DNA from: Odontocerum albicorne | Lineage: Eukaryota; Arthropoda; Insecta; Trichoptera; Odontoceridae | Reading direction: 5' to 3' | Assembly: GCA_949825065.1 (NCBI GenBank) | Contig: OX463842.1 | Location: 35,521,323-35,585,322, forward strand | Length of the DNA stretch: 64,000 nucleotides | Part shown: positions 10,441-21,876 of the stretch, piece after piece | Layout: every line of letters begins with the position of its first letter | Numbering within the stretch: the first letter of the stretch is position 1 | The notes under the pieces: generated by a model | The model's input: only the letters and a program-made list of their open reading frames with translations | What the model was told of the DNA's origin: nothing | Databases searched by the model: none | Made by a program: the position numbers and the translations under genes

Positions 10441-10840
10441 TTGCGGGGTAGGCGGAGAGATCATATTTCTAAACTTGTCTATCCAATCACATAACTTTAG
10501 CCTCCTCCATATTCTTACATCTTGGCATGCGCAATCTTCTACAATTAATACTTCTCACATTACCTTCTTTTAAAATCCATTTGGGTCAGTCACGTTTTCC
10601 ACGGGCTACTTTTTTAATGCACATCTTTCATTTCTGATTGTATACTCGCTAAGTCATTCTTTCATCATTTATTCTCTCCTTATGTCCAAACCAGCTTAAA
10701 GCTTCATCCATCATCTGACTTAAAACCTCTATTTTATCCATGCATTCATTTCTGATGTCTTCATTCTGCCTTTTTTCAAACATTGACAATCCAGAAATTT
10801 TCTGTAGTGCACGCATCTCTACAGCTTTAATATTCTGTCA
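10440..10840 (-). pseudogene. LINE family A RT C-terminal relic
   Basis: On the minus strand, 10840 down to 10560 reads as the C-terminal domain of a non-LTR RT. It has a VEMRALQKI-type segment, an NEDIRNEC segment and an LSWFGHKERIN segment, equivalent to the RWFGHVERM motif common in these proteins. A PVENVTDP segment follows, in place of the usual RGRPRKRW. Several frame changes occur. The 3' end near 10441 shows GGGGTAGGCGGAGAG, shared with other copies. The N-terminal RT domain is absent, as expected of a 5'-truncated insertion. Confidence 0.65.
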
Positions 10841-10849
10841 AGTAAAAAT

Positions 10850-12020
10850 TTCACTTGGACTTGGCGGAAGATTTAAAAAAAGAAAATGTTATAATTAACC
10901 TATTTAAACTTACTAAAGCAATTTTTTTAACAATAAAGTCATTTTGTGTTCTAGTCTATTTTTTTGGTTTATATAAAGAGAATAAGCTTTTTTAATATAA
11001 CAACAGTAATAAACTTATCCAAAAACAATGTGATGTATAACTTTAAGAACAGAATTTGAGTTAGAACACGTTTAACTTTTTCTGCTTTAAACCAACCATT
11101 TCTGAAGTAAAATGGAAGAATACCTGAGTTTTTTGTTTTAATTTTATCTCACACTCCAATTAATGTAAACAAAAAAATCGCTTTGAAAAGCGAATTGCTT
11201 ATCACTTAATATTCAGTTTAAATAATCCTAATAAAAACAAAACTTTACTAAGCAAAGTTCCTAAACTTTTCTCATTTACAAATTGCGGTTCGAAGCGGAA
11301 AAAAGGCTTAAGAAAATGCAAGAACTTGGAAATTACTTCGTAAATTATTAATATATCTACTTTTAAATTGAGTTTTATCACTTTTTTGATAATTTGGAAA
11401 ACGATATTTATAAACAGACAAAGGAAAATAAGATTTATATACAATCCCATCAGAAATTAGCAGAATGTTTATTTTCGCAGTGAAATAATACAATTAAAAA
11501 AATTGTAAAATATATCAGTGGCGTTACATGGTTTAATTAGTAAATGTAGAAAGTTTTTTTACGCAAACAAGAAATTCCACCTCTTTATTTACCACCAACC
11601 TAATATTTTTCAATCAATTTTTTGAACACTTTTCTTACACTAAGAGTTACAAAAAGTATTGAAATTTGTCAGTTATGCGGTTGTATGCATCACTAAAGGA
11701 CGTCTATGGATAAAAGGTAATTCAGATGAAACGTTAAGAATTAAAAAGATGACTAAGAAAGAAGTTAATGAAGTGCAAAAAGAGATAATTATTATTTGTT
11801 TTTTGGTCAAAATTACAATTTTGATTAGATATAACCTTACATTAAAATTTATCACAATTGTCCGTGTTGTGGTCTTATAATTAGAAAATGTTAGTTGTCT
11901 AAGATACTTGAACTCAATGCCACTGAATTCTGAACTGGTTTTACTTTCATAACGTTTTCATCTGAATTTATTATAAGACTTGACCTTAATAATGGCTTGA
12001 CAAAAACTGTGATACAAATA
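10850..12020. other. A+T-rich DNA, nothing recognised
   Basis: Overlapping low-complexity frames on both strands (11202-11880) have no domain and I take them to be chance openings. Confidence 0.45.
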
Positions 12021-12024
12021 CAAT

Positions 12025-12425
12025 AACAAGTATGGTAGAGTGACCAAATATATAAACACAATTAAGGAAAACTTGCATAAACTATCCACCCCGTATACAA
12101 TAACCAGTATGGTGGAGTAACCAAAGAAATTAATACACTTTAGTGAATCTTACATTAATCTTTACACCCTTACACGAATGTTCATTTATAAAAAATATTC
12201 AATACAGGGAAATGATCAAAGAAATATCCCTACACAATTAAGTGAATATTACATTAACCTATACATCCAAGCACACATGTGCACATATAATATATAAAAT
12301 AATTAGTATGGTGACCAAAAAGGTAAACGCAATTTAGTGAATGTTACATTTGCCTTAACAGCCTTGCACGCATGTATTATATGATATATAAATATACAAT
12401 TATAAGTATGGTGAAATTTAACATT
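12025..12425 (+). repeat. Degenerate tandem repeat, about 100 bp x 4
   Basis: The string AGTATGGTGACCAAA and a following AATTTAGTGAATNTTACATT recur near 12031, 12109, 12206, 12306 and 12406. The period is close to 100 bp, with a shortened first unit. Confidence 0.6.
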
Positions 12426-12720
12426 AGTTTCAAATCATTGTTTTAATCAAAGATTATTTTTGTTCAATATGAGATATATTAAAAAACTTGTTTTCTTAAA
12501 TTATAAGGTTGTGTTTGGTATTAATTGATTATTTAGCCCTATTCTGGTTGAGGTGGATGTGACGATGAGATAAGAACACGCAATAGGGTTCCTTTTGATT
12601 CTAGGCAGACTGATGCTGAGTTTGGAAAATCTTTCTTTATTTATTCGTTATTAATGTTCAGTCTCCAAATGTGAAAGTGAAAATTAATAAATACTACACC
12701 AAATTCTAAAATGACACTCT
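12425..12720. other. Unassigned DNA
   Basis: Nothing recognised. Confidence 0.4.
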
Positions 12721-12724
12721 TAAT

Positions 12725-13370
12725 CATGTCATTGCCCTATTTAGATAGGCAGATAGGCAACAGCGCCAGACTTTTCTATCTCGATACACATCCTTAGTCT
12801 CTCCAAAATCCATGCACCTCATACAACTTCTACAATTTATCTAACTTTCAACGTTTCCTCCTTTCAGAATATCACTTATTTGATCCACTTATTATTTTCA
12901 TGGTCTTCCACTTACATTTGCAATAAACGTTTTGTTAGTCTTTCTTGGTTCATTCGTTCCACATGTCCAAACTATCTTAGCGTGATCTTCTTCAACTTAC
13001 TTAACATATCAGCCATAAGTTCACATAATTTTGTTCACTTCATTTTATATTCTATCGTAAATTGTCATTCCATGTATTCTTATTCGGCTCCTATCAGTAT
13101 TTTGCAGCGTTCACGTTTCATTTCCATACTCGTTCCACTCCCAACAAAGTTGGTAACAACATTCTATTGTGGACTATCATCTTAGTAGGTTTCGATAATG
13201 TCCGGTTTGAGAATATATGTTTTTGTTTCCCATTGCCTTTATTTTCTATCGTTACACGCCATTCGATATCCTTCTTAACGCTTCCATAATCAGTGAAAAC
13301 ACTATCCAAATAGCAATATTCCTCAACTTGCTCCATTAATTTCATTTTTCTAAAACAATTCATGATTCAT
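12725..13370 (-). pseudogene. LINE family A RT C-terminal relic, best copy
   Basis: Minus-strand frame 13363-13118 reads MEQVEEYCYLDSVFTDYGS, then a VTIENK segment, LSKPTKMIVHNRMLLPTLL and a region where YGSESW would be expected. This is the typical linker after the RT palm in non-LTR elements (VEKFKYLGS...DG...; I...R...LYGCETW). Beyond a frameshift, 13117-12880 contains the equivalent of a FGHVERMN segment followed by LTKR. The RT catalytic domain is missing and the 3' part is frameshifted. A second decayed copy of the same stretch is at 2085-2880. Confidence 0.7.
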
Positions 13371-14375
13371 AAAAAAATGAAGAAATTTTAAAATGCATTT
13401 GTGACTTTTGAGACACCGTAGATAAAAATTGTTAAAAATAAAATAACAAAGTAAACCCACATGCAGATACCACCTCGAACCCATTGTCAGTAATAAGAGA
13501 TTAAGATAAACAGTAAATTAAACAGTGTAATTTAAAAAACATAAAGTATAAGTGGAAGACCATGAAAATGATTCTAGAATTAAATATTAGCATTGCCTTT
13601 ATATTAAATAACAATTAAATGTATTACAATCAAAGGGATTGCTTTCCGGTGTGATTTGAAAAAGTGTATAGATATAAAATACCCTTCTATATAGAACAGA
13701 AGAAAACGTTTATTATTTAGTTTAGTGGTTTCCTTAGCATTCTTATATTCCAATAATTTGAGGACGTGATAGAAATGCTTGTCGTAGCCCTAGCACTTAT
13801 TGGATCCCACTCATATTATGAGTACACAAGCGCATACTTGTGCGAATATTCTCATCTGAGATGTGGAACTATGTGGAACATATTAGTGGAATTCCACCTC
13901 GCTACCTCCACTCACGCACGCATTGTGATGGGAACTGTAAATATTGGTGAAATAATTAATGTGATGACAAGTTTAATTACGAGCGACATATAAATAAATA
14001 CTTAATTGCATTGAAAAACTGGAATGTAACGTACAAATAACTAACACAGTATTTTTTTGTTAAAATTTTAGCACTTCATTCAATGGTTTAATTTCAGAAA
14101 TGGAGAGGATTTCTAACAAGCTTATGATGAAGTGGCTCAGGGGAAATCATGCTTGTTTAGTTCCAGCGATCCCAAGTTCAATATCCGGTGGTTCAAAGAC
14201 TGGGGTTACTTGAAGTACTACTATTTAAAAAAACTTTACCTTTGTATGTGATTTTTTATTATTCTGCCATAAAGTAAAGCTACCTTACATCAATTATTGG
14301 TCCGCTCTTATGGTAGGTAATCAGTGTTACGAATTTTCATTGTATACTTTGCTAGATTTATTGATCAGATGAACC
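13370..14375. other. Unassigned DNA with one 75-codon frame
   Basis: A frame at 13766-13993 starts with a hydrophobic run (MLVVALALIGS) that resembles a signal peptide. It has no homology I can name. CACAAGCGCATACTTGTG inside it is a 6-bp hairpin, suggesting repeat DNA. I see no splice or expression signal and do not call a gene. Confidence 0.3.
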
Positions 14376-14377
14376 TC

Positions 14378-14545
14378 CATACTTTAGTTCATAAGACACC
14401 TGTCTTCTATCCCGGGGGTTATGGGTTTGATTTCGGTTAGAAACTCGATTCTTTAAAAGAGAGGATTCTGGTCAGTTTTTTACTTAACGCTTCTTTAACA
14501 TCTTCCTGGTTTATTGAAGTCGTATTGTATACAACAAAAATGTAA
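14378..14545 (+). mobile_element. SINE family 2 copy (plus half of a tail-to-tail pair)
   Basis: CCTCCATACTTTAGTTCATA (A-box region) and GGGTTTGATTTCGGTTAG (B-box region) are followed by GATTCTGGTCAGTTTT and end in GTATTGTATACAACAAAAAT. Confidence 0.55.
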
Positions 14546-14554
14546 AACAACATT

Positions 14555-14690
14555 GTATTCTGTTATTCTTTCATCGTATACAAAACAACCTGGTGGGCTT
14601 ACTACCATGTGAATGTCTTTCAACCAACCAGAAAGATGTCAAAGAACCCTGAAATGAAAATGCACATAGAACTCCTGCACGCGTAATAAT
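14555..14690 (-). mobile_element. SINE family 2 copy, partial
   Basis: CGTATACAAAACAACCTGGTG starts the antisense tail. TTCAACCAACCAGAAAG and AAGAACCCTGAAATGAAAAT follow. The head is missing. With the preceding copy it forms a tail-to-tail pair. Confidence 0.55.
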
Positions 14691-14701
14691 TAAAGAAAAA
14701 T

Positions 14702-14760
14702 GTATAAAGCGCCGTTTAGAGCGCTGACTTCTCCAGGAGCATTTTTATTTAATTATTTTT
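14702..14760 (+). repeat. GCGCC-hairpin repeat family, fragment
   Basis: TATAAAGCGCCGTTTAGAGC followed by CTCCAGGAGCATTTTTA matches the first half of the 7041-7155 copy. Confidence 0.5.
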
Positions 14761-15900
14761 GCACGGACTTGTGGTTAAAAAAATGTTAAATATTTGTTTT
14801 GTATAGACAATTAAGAAAAACCATATCTGCAGTATATTAATCATAACCTCATAATATCATATAAGAGAAACTTGAGATTGTACATCCGAGTGCAAGCTCT
14901 CCTCATATTATGGTAGTTCAGCCAACGTCAATTTGAAATTTAATTGATTAATATAAACACAAATTTTGAGTTGACGAACCTTTTTAAATTAAGTAATTTT
15001 ATACTATTAAAAAAAAAAACTAACAATCACATCCAAAATATAAATTTATAGTTAATTTAAATATATAGGTATATTGACTGTGGATCGAAAATTTAAGCTA
15101 TTTTAAAATCAATTAAGAGAGACAACAATGTTCAATCCGATATAATACGAAAAGTTTTCTTCGGAAAAGCGCAGTAGAATTTTCTCTGTAAAATTTAACC
15201 TATCTCGCTCGAGCGGCAACGCGCAGATGGGTTGAATGGCTGAATGTTTAATGTATGCGAGTGGTAAACTGTGTTTAGCGAAGGCCAATGTTTCCATTGT
15301 ATTAGGGTTGAGCCACCTAGGCTTTTATTTAAACTGTCGACGTTATTATAGTGTACTATACTTGCACTCCGTTACAATTGATACCATTTTCATAATTTTT
15401 CGGTTTTTTTTTTAAAATTATTAAAAACTATTGAATTGACTATTGTTTGATGCTCTCAGCAATATTTAGAGCGTTTTTAATTTAAGGAATTAAATAAATA
15501 TGTTTTATGTATTGCAATAATAATTATTATTTAAGTTTGAAGTAAAATATGCACAATGTTTGGCCAAAGAATTTTTAGAAAAAAAGATAGTATTTTGAGA
15601 AATAATCATGAAAAAGAAGCATAAAAAATACAAGAAATAATTATTAAAAAACTAATTATTGTAGAGTATGATTTATTTGGACTATTTTAATAGACATGTT
15701 TGATCAAATGCACTATTGAAATTATCAAGTCATATAAAAATGAAAAACGTTATAACATCCATAAACTTTAATATGCACCATGTTAATTGATAACCTTTAC
15801 CCTTTACTGAACATTTAATTTTTCCTCGTTCAAATTATTTCTAATATTATGACAAGCAATTTTTAAGACTATTAACATAAGTTTTTACTTATTTACTTTT
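14760..15900. other. A+T-rich DNA with a less biased island at 15105-15310
   Basis: The island (for example CTCGCTCGAGCGGCAACGCG at 15205-15223) is richer in G+C and CpG than its flanks and shows no repeat match in the window. A minus-strand frame of 62 codons covers it but has no splice context I trust. It could be a conserved regulatory element or an unrecognised exon. Confidence 0.3.
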
Positions 15901-16190
15901 GCAACGTCACGCCAAACCTGAACGATCGTTTTTATCAGGGGTTGTTTTGCAACGACGCTTCCTAACCGTCGACGTCTGCCCCCACAAAGAGGTGTTGAAA
16001 AAGCACTCTATATTAAAAGATGTTAAATAGGCTATGAATATGCGAGATCACGAAGCAGCCGTACATACAAATAAAGTGTGACTTACTCTGAGCACTGGGT
16101 GAGAGAGTATCCTGGACTCGCGCTGAAAATCTACGAATGTATTACATACATACCAAAAACAGACGAAATATGCAAATAGCCCTTGCACCA
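15900..16190. other. Less biased island around the candidate exon
   Basis: Positions 15900-16070 (CGTCACGCC, CCGTCGACGTCTGCCCCC) are much richer in G+C than the flanks. On the minus strand they would be the start of the downstream intron. No repeat match was found within the window. Confidence 0.3.
16087..16122 (-). CDS. Candidate 36-nt phase-1 micro-exon
   Basis: On the minus strand the segment is preceded by TAGATTTTCAG and followed by the consensus donor GTAAGT (16081-16086 on plus). It is 36 nt long and about 58% G+C in an A+T-rich region. Read with two leading bases completing a codon, it is open and gives RVQDTLSPSAQ plus one trailing base, so it is symmetric phase 1. The same phase is found in the candidates at 25811, 33259 and 45830 on the same strand. 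The protein is not recognised. The acceptor pyrimidine tract is only moderate, so a chance match remains possible. Confidence 0.35.
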
Positions 16191-16945
16191 AAACATTTCA
16201 GAAATCTAGAATACATGAGAAAACTTTTGAGGTATATTTACACAGTTTTTATGCATTGCATACAACGAAATTCGTTGTTTTAATATAATAAACGATTTAT
16301 CTTATGAAATAAACAAATATAATATGTTTTATCAAATTGATTTAATTAATCTTTATATACACGAAACATAATACCTGCATAGTGAATAAAGTACAAAAAA
16401 ATTTATGTTGTAGGTTTTTTCACAATTTAGAAACATTTAAATTTCACACAATGTAATATTAGTAACGAAAAAGACATAATTTTTTATCTTTTTACTAACA
16501 AAAGTATTATTTCAAGCAATCCAAGTAATGCAAAACATAATGGCCTATGAAAAACGTACAATGTAAAGTATGCCTATGCAATGTCCAGCTGTGTTTTTTT
16601 AACTTACTGAAAAGGAATCCAATGAAGTAATCAACCTGTAGAGCGGTAATTCATTTATTTGAGATTTCTCAAAATTATCTTAATTTTTATGAAAACACAC
16701 AATATGATTTATTAAATCAATCTTCCTTAAGATTTTGCTCAGATTTTTTTAAAAATGCTTGAAATGTTTGGTTGTACTGGATATTTGTATATGTATTTAG
16801 ACATGTAGACGTATTGACTTGTGCAGCGTATCTCGGGGGGGACTAAATAAGAAATACTGAAAGGTTAAGATAATAAGATAAGAAATGTCTTTCACCAAAC
16901 ATGGAAGTATGTATAGTTTGCCCATATCAGAAGACATAAAAGTAT
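16190..16945. other. A+T-rich DNA, nothing recognised
   Basis: No supported feature. Confidence 0.45.
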
Positions 16946-16949
16946 CATA

Positions 16950-17825
16950 CCACCGTGATCAAAAAGTTTTAGGACCGGCCACCGTGTGGTGCTGTTTGTC
17001 ACCCGATTGGAATTCTTTTTTTTTTGCTAGGTTACCACATCTGTCATTGACACTTCCCTCTAAATTTCAGCGTCATAGCTTGACATTTGTAAAAATTACG
17101 CTGTACTGAGTACATCTACCTTTGTGCATGTTTTCGATTTTTTTACAAGTTTGAAAATGGCATCAACTGTGCATCAACGAATTTGCATTAAATTTTATGT
17201 GAAAAACGGATTTAACGGTCCGCAGACCTTGGAAATGTTGGAGAAGTGTTTTGGCAACGATACTCTTTCGAGATCAAACGTTTTTCGGTGACACGAACGC
17301 TTCAGAAGTGGTCGTAAGTCGGTCAAAGATGACGAACGCAGTGGCAGGCCGTCGACGTCGAAAACCGATGAAAACATCGATAAAATCAAAGAAATGTTGG
17401 CCGAAAACCACAAATTGACCGTCAGAGAGCTGGCAGAGGACTTAAACATCGCTTATGGATCCGCTCAAGACATTTTAGTTAGTGATTTGAGCCTCAGACG
17501 TGTCGCTGCAAAACTGGTGCCAAAAGACCTCAATTTCATGCAAAAAAAGACCGCGTTGAAATCGCGAAAGACATGATTTCCATGAGTTTTTGACCAAAAA
17601 CAACACGACTTCTATCCAGCAGCCTTTGAATTCACCTGATCTGGCTCCCTGTGACTTTTTCCTGTTCAACCGACTTTAAAAACCACTTCGCGGAACGCGT
17701 TACAGCATCCGAGAGGATGTCATGAAAAAATCAAAGACGGCTCTGATGGACATAATCGATTTTGATGAATACACTTGTATTTTCGATTTTATGAATAAAG
17801 TCCTTAAACTTTTTGATCAAGGTAG
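16950..17825 (+). mobile_element. Internally deleted mariner element with TIRs and TA duplication
   Basis: The 26-bp terminal inverted repeats (16950-16975 and 17800-17825) agree at 23 positions and share TGATCAAAAAGTTT. TA dinucleotides flank the element at 16948-16949 and 17826-17827. The length is 876 bp, against about 1.3 kb for an autonomous mariner. Inside are the start and end of a transposase frame with the middle removed, so the copy cannot move itself. The termini look well preserved and could still be mobilised by a related transposase. Confidence 0.85.
17157..17780 (+). pseudogene. Mariner transposase pseudogene
   Basis: From ATG 17157 the frame gives a helix-turn-helix DNA-binding region (HQRICIKFYVKNGFNGPQ near residues 5-22), an FRSGRKSVKDDERSGRPS motif, then a second helix-turn-helix (VRELAEDLN) and RRVAAKLVPKDLNFMQKK. 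One in-frame TGA at 17289-17291 replaces the Trp of the FRWHERF-type motif. Shortly after, the sequence jumps to the end of the catalytic domain, where SPDLAP.CDFFLF is visible near 17630-17670 in shifted frames. The first two catalytic Asp residues lie in the deleted part. The family resembles mariner proteins annotated as FLJ37770-like or SETMAR-like. Confidence 0.8.
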
Positions 17826-17829
17826 TATA

Positions 17830-19190
17830 CACCAGTAGATGATATAAGGAAAGAAAATAACGGTAGATGCTGACCAGGTAAGAAAAGTATATCTTAGCTT
17901 AAAATGTTCACGTTTTGTACTAAATAAATTACAATATCTAAAAAAATGTGGCACTAAGTGCCTTGCCTCAAAATGAAAGTGTTAACCAAAAAATCGTAGG
18001 TTCAAACTCATGAAACACTTGCTGAAATATTATTTTATTTACGTCGTGTTTTCAAGACGAGCTTCGAAGCTACGTTGTATCGGTTCTTGGAAATGTGCCC
18101 TTCATCGTGTGAAATTATTCAATACTTATTGAGAACTTTGTTAAAAACTACACGTTCTTTTGTAAATATAACAATAAAAGAGATTATTTTACCAAGAGAT
18201 TGAACTAAATAAATTTTCTATACTTTGAAGCTATGCACGGATGATGATCTGAAAACCTTCTGAAGAAAGTTAAAAACATCGCTTTACATGGGAGTCATCA
18301 AAACGTCGTAGGAATAGTTCACTACTGCTAAAATATGTCAAAAAATAAATCATCATGTGAGTCACATGATCAACTTAGTACTTTTTGTAAACTTAATAGT
18401 TCTGAGTGATATTGTTAGAGACAAACTCAATGATCATCTTAACAGAAAAGCTGAATAAACTGATGTGGTATACTTTCATCAAATTTAATCAGAAGAAGAA
18501 ATAATAAAGCTAAAATTTGTGAATCAAAAGGATTTTATGGGAAACAATGAACCAAAATGTTAAAAAAATTATGAGAACTATGAAAGCTTTATCTACATAT
18601 TTTAGATCTTCAATTCATTGCAAAAATGTTCTTAAATATCTCAAACACGTTTAAGATATTTAAGTGCTTTTGAAGTTTACTACTATATAGTATTGCACTT
18701 TTTTCAAACCCAATCTTAATCAATTTGGGTACCAACAAGCATCTTTCCCTCAATCTCCGTACTAAAAGACAGGCATCTCATACTAGACATGAAGATTGCC
18801 TTATTTGTAGTTCTCGTCTATTATTTTCAACCTTTTATTAATATTTTAATTTAGTTCAAAAACATTTTTACATATATTTTTCACTTAGATTTGTATATTA
18901 AACACTTAACTTACATTTTTAATGTTTAAAATACATGCAAAGAATACCACATTATTAATAGGCATGACGTACCGACAATGAGGTATCATTGAGGACTTGT
19001 TACTTAATAAATTTTAACGAAGAGAACAAATGACTTTTGATTATATTTCAAGTACTGTTCTCCATTCCATTAGAATCAATTATTTAATTAACGTTTAAAA
19101 TACTTAAGAATTTATTCATTAAAATCGATATAATACTCAGATAAGATTACAAGGCGAAGTAATACATAAAAAAAAAACGCCTTTTCTCTC
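17830..19190. other. A+T-rich DNA, nothing recognised
   Basis: No gene supported. The 17-nt palindrome at 18353-18369 is listed separately. Confidence 0.4.
18353..18369. promoter_or_regulatory. 17-nt palindrome containing TGAGTCA
   Basis: TCATGTGAGTCACATGA is a perfect odd palindrome. Its centre is the AP-1/bZIP recognition string TGAGTCA, flanked by CATGTG and CACATG E-box strings. It may be chance in 64 kb. Confidence 0.25.
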
Positions 19191-19194
19191 CCTC

Positions 19195-19420
19195 TTCATT
19201 TTCGTTTAATTATCAATGCTGTAATTGAATAAACGTAAAATGCAAATCTCTTCGATCGGCCCCAGTTAGCAATTTAATCAAATGAACTAAAATTTAATTC
19301 ATTTAATCAATGTCTCTGGCACATTTTCCTCTATGTTGCAGTAAATAAATAGATTTTCTGATGAAAGCACGTCCTGCAATTTATCTATTCGAGGAGAAAA
19401 TATATGGACCCACCCCCTTT
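19195..19420. other. Less biased island, possible regulatory DNA
   Basis: It contains TTTAATTATC, GCAATTTAATC, ATGCAAAT and CGATCGGCCC with no repeat match in the window. Homeodomain- and POU-like strings are frequent by chance in A+T-rich DNA, so this is only a candidate. Confidence 0.2.
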
Positions 19421-19900
19421 AAATCTGTTCCCTAAAACAACACTATCAATTCATTCCGCAAACTCATTTGGTGAAAAATTACACAAAGATGATACGACCA
19501 ACCATTTGAAATTAAATCGTGGGGTGCACTTTAAAAAAACAATATTTCGTGTTCAACCACTTGTAAAAATTAGTATCGAAAATTCTTTCCGTGACTTTTA
19601 ATGGATATATTAATCAAATTGCTAAAAAAATACATCCTTTTGTTGTTTTGAAGAAATTAGTTTTCTCAGTCATATTAAATTTATTATTTTGTAACACGAA
19701 ACCTCTTAACTATGATACGTGCTATAATTTTACTTCTTAAAAAGGGTTTTCCCATTTTTTACACAATATTTTTTGTTACATTTGAAACTAAATAATTAAA
19801 AAATAATGAGAAAAACAAATAATTTTTTTTAAATCCGTTAGTTTTTTTCGATTTTTCAAAGCAGTTTTTTTTTTCATTTCATAATATTTTTATTACGTGC
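19420..19900. other. A+T-rich DNA, nothing recognised
   Basis: A 65-codon frame at 19404-19601 has no recognisable feature. Confidence 0.4.
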
Positions 19901-19904
19901 GCAG

Positions 19905-20100
19905 TCATTGTCTCACGGCTAGCATTCATGGTACGCAAGCGGGAATGGCAAGTTCGATTTCTGGTGGATTCACTTTCAAACTGGTTTGAGCTTATTTGCT
20001 GCTTATCCATATTTTAAGAGCGCTTTTACGCAACACATAAATGGCGATACATAAAACTCTGCCTGAGGAAATGTTGTAGCGGATTTAACCATTTATTGTA
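19905..20100 (+). mobile_element. SINE family 3 copy
   Basis: ACGGCTAGCATTCATGGTAC is followed by AAGTTCGATTTCTGGTGG (B-box region, 19949-19966) and TTCAAACTGGTTTGAGCTT. The copy at 55688-55800 has the same order: GGTCTAATGGTAAGC, GTTCGATTTCTGGAGGG, TTCAGACTGGTTTTA. Confidence 0.5.
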
Positions 20101-21030
20101 GCTTAGGGTTTGATCTATAAAGGCTGTGTGTTTACTGAAATGCTATAGCTTGCACATAATTAACCAAAAGACGCACATATGTCTTTCATCCACAATATGG
20201 CTGACAACCAAACTCAATTACGAGGAATAATATATCCTTTAATATGACCGATTTTGTTTATTATCACACTTTAAAAAATATTAACGAAATTGTGAACGTT
20301 TCTTAAAGTTTGATTTAATTTATTCAAATTGTTTTAAAAGTTTATATCTTGAAGTTACAAAACTTATGAAAATAAAGACATGGTTAGTACATAAAAATAT
20401 ATATTGCAATTCAATATAATGATGAGCCAAATAAATATTGAATGTTTATTTCTCCCTAGAATTTGTCGATGCCGATAAAAGGCAGTATAACGCTGAACTT
20501 CAAGATTTGTGAACATTATTATCCTACGTATATCGCGCGTTAAGTTAAATATTAAACATTGTGATACACTTTCATTGTACTCGTTTATAGTACAACCTAG
20601 CGGGCGTCCTCCTAGTGGGCAACCTCTTCCATTCAACTATGAATAAACCTCATATGAAAAATAGACTAGAATCCTTTTTAGAAATTCTAGGGTTCAACTA
20701 ACCAATTCTGCCACGAAGGTCGTCAGTTGATCATAGACACTGATCGAAATTCTTAAATTTGACATTACTAGTCTTCCATATATGCAAGATTAGTTTTTAT
20801 TTCGACCGAAATTGTTTAGCTCATCGGATACACTGCGTAATACAATCAGACCAACAATTCCACTCGAGTTACCCATCAATTAGTATAGACATTGCTTAGA
20901 ACTTTTCCAATTCACATAAGACATGTTCAAAGCTGTCATGAGTATATTTTTTATTTATTATTTCCACTGTGAAGACTAAGTTTTCTGTTAAATCGTTAAA
21001 ATTTGAAACGAACTGTTTTTATGTTTGTGT
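20100..21030. other. Unassigned DNA
   Basis: A 90-codon minus-strand frame at 20364-20636 has no recognisable domain or splice context. Nothing else was seen. Confidence 0.35.
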
Positions 21031-21032
21031 TA

Positions 21033-21115
21033 AAATGTATTATGAATGTAATAAATATAGAAATGTAACATGAATGTAATAATAGTAAAAATGTGTTATG
21101 AATGTAATAATATTG
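21033..21115 (+). repeat. Short tandem repeat, about 30 bp x 3
   Basis: AAAATGTATTATGAATGTAATA-like units recur three times. Confidence 0.6.
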
Positions 21116-21424
21116 CATATAAACATAAAAAAACATGAAATTTTATTAAAATAAAACGCATCATCAAAAATCTAAATATTTTCAAGGATTTTATAATAAA
21201 TCGACTCATAGCTTTTTTAAATCACTTCTTATAATTATAATAACTTACTTTATCAAGTATATTATGTGCAATAATTTGCTGTATTTTTTTTCTTTTATTT
21301 TCTTTTCCTATAAAAAGCTTTTTTCAGAAAAAAAAAAGTTCAATATATATTAATGTTTAGCACTCACAAGTTTTGGATAGCATATTTATTAAAATACTTC
21401 AAATAAAAAAACCATTGAAAGAAT

Positions 21425-21640
21425 AAATCATATTGCAACAGGCGTAAACGCGTCCAATAATAATTAACAAACTTTGTGTCGCCGGAAAAAGTGTCCATGT
21501 CACGACGCGGCGAAAATTAAACAAAAAAGGGAAAATTAACATTCGTAAAATATGCAAATGAATCGTTTGGAATTCCGCGGCATTAGCTAAACACATATTA
21601 ATAGGAACAATTAAGCCGGTAAAACACCTTTTCTGATTAC
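21425..21640. other. CpG-rich island in A+T-rich DNA
   Basis: Strings such as GTAAACGCGTCC, GTCGCCGG, CACGACGCGGCG and TTCCGCGGCATT are packed into about 200 bp, with TAATAATTAAC and ATGCAAAT between them. No long frame, no TE match and no splice sites were recognised. It is a good candidate for a conserved intronic or intergenic regulatory element. Confidence 0.3.
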
Positions 21641-21876
21641 GTGACTACCCCAAGGGGCATTCGACCCCCTCTTACCCCGTGGGTAAACTTTAGCACTTCA
21701 AACAAATTGGGGGGTGGAAAGTCGGTTAAGTTCGATCTTCACACATTTTTGTCATAACCACTTTTAACTCACCCTTTTAAACTTAGTTAATATCGAAGTC
21801 GCGTGTCAAGTTTAATAGACATTGAGAAAAAAGTAAAAGGATGCATTTTGTGTTGATGCATGTTGTCGAGGCTTGC
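21640..21876. other. Unassigned DNA
   Basis: C- and G-rich runs at 21650-21710 (CCCCAAGGGG, GACCCCCTC, TTACCCCGTG), otherwise nothing. Confidence 0.3.

Noticed and set aside
12880..13289. Two overlapping plus-strand frames of 75-101 codons
   Set aside because: Antisense of a non-LTR RT C-terminal relic recognised on the minus strand.
13766..13993. Possible small secreted protein with a signal-peptide-like start
   Set aside because: Only a short hydrophobic run supports it. The sequence includes a small hairpin, and no promoter, intron or homology is visible.
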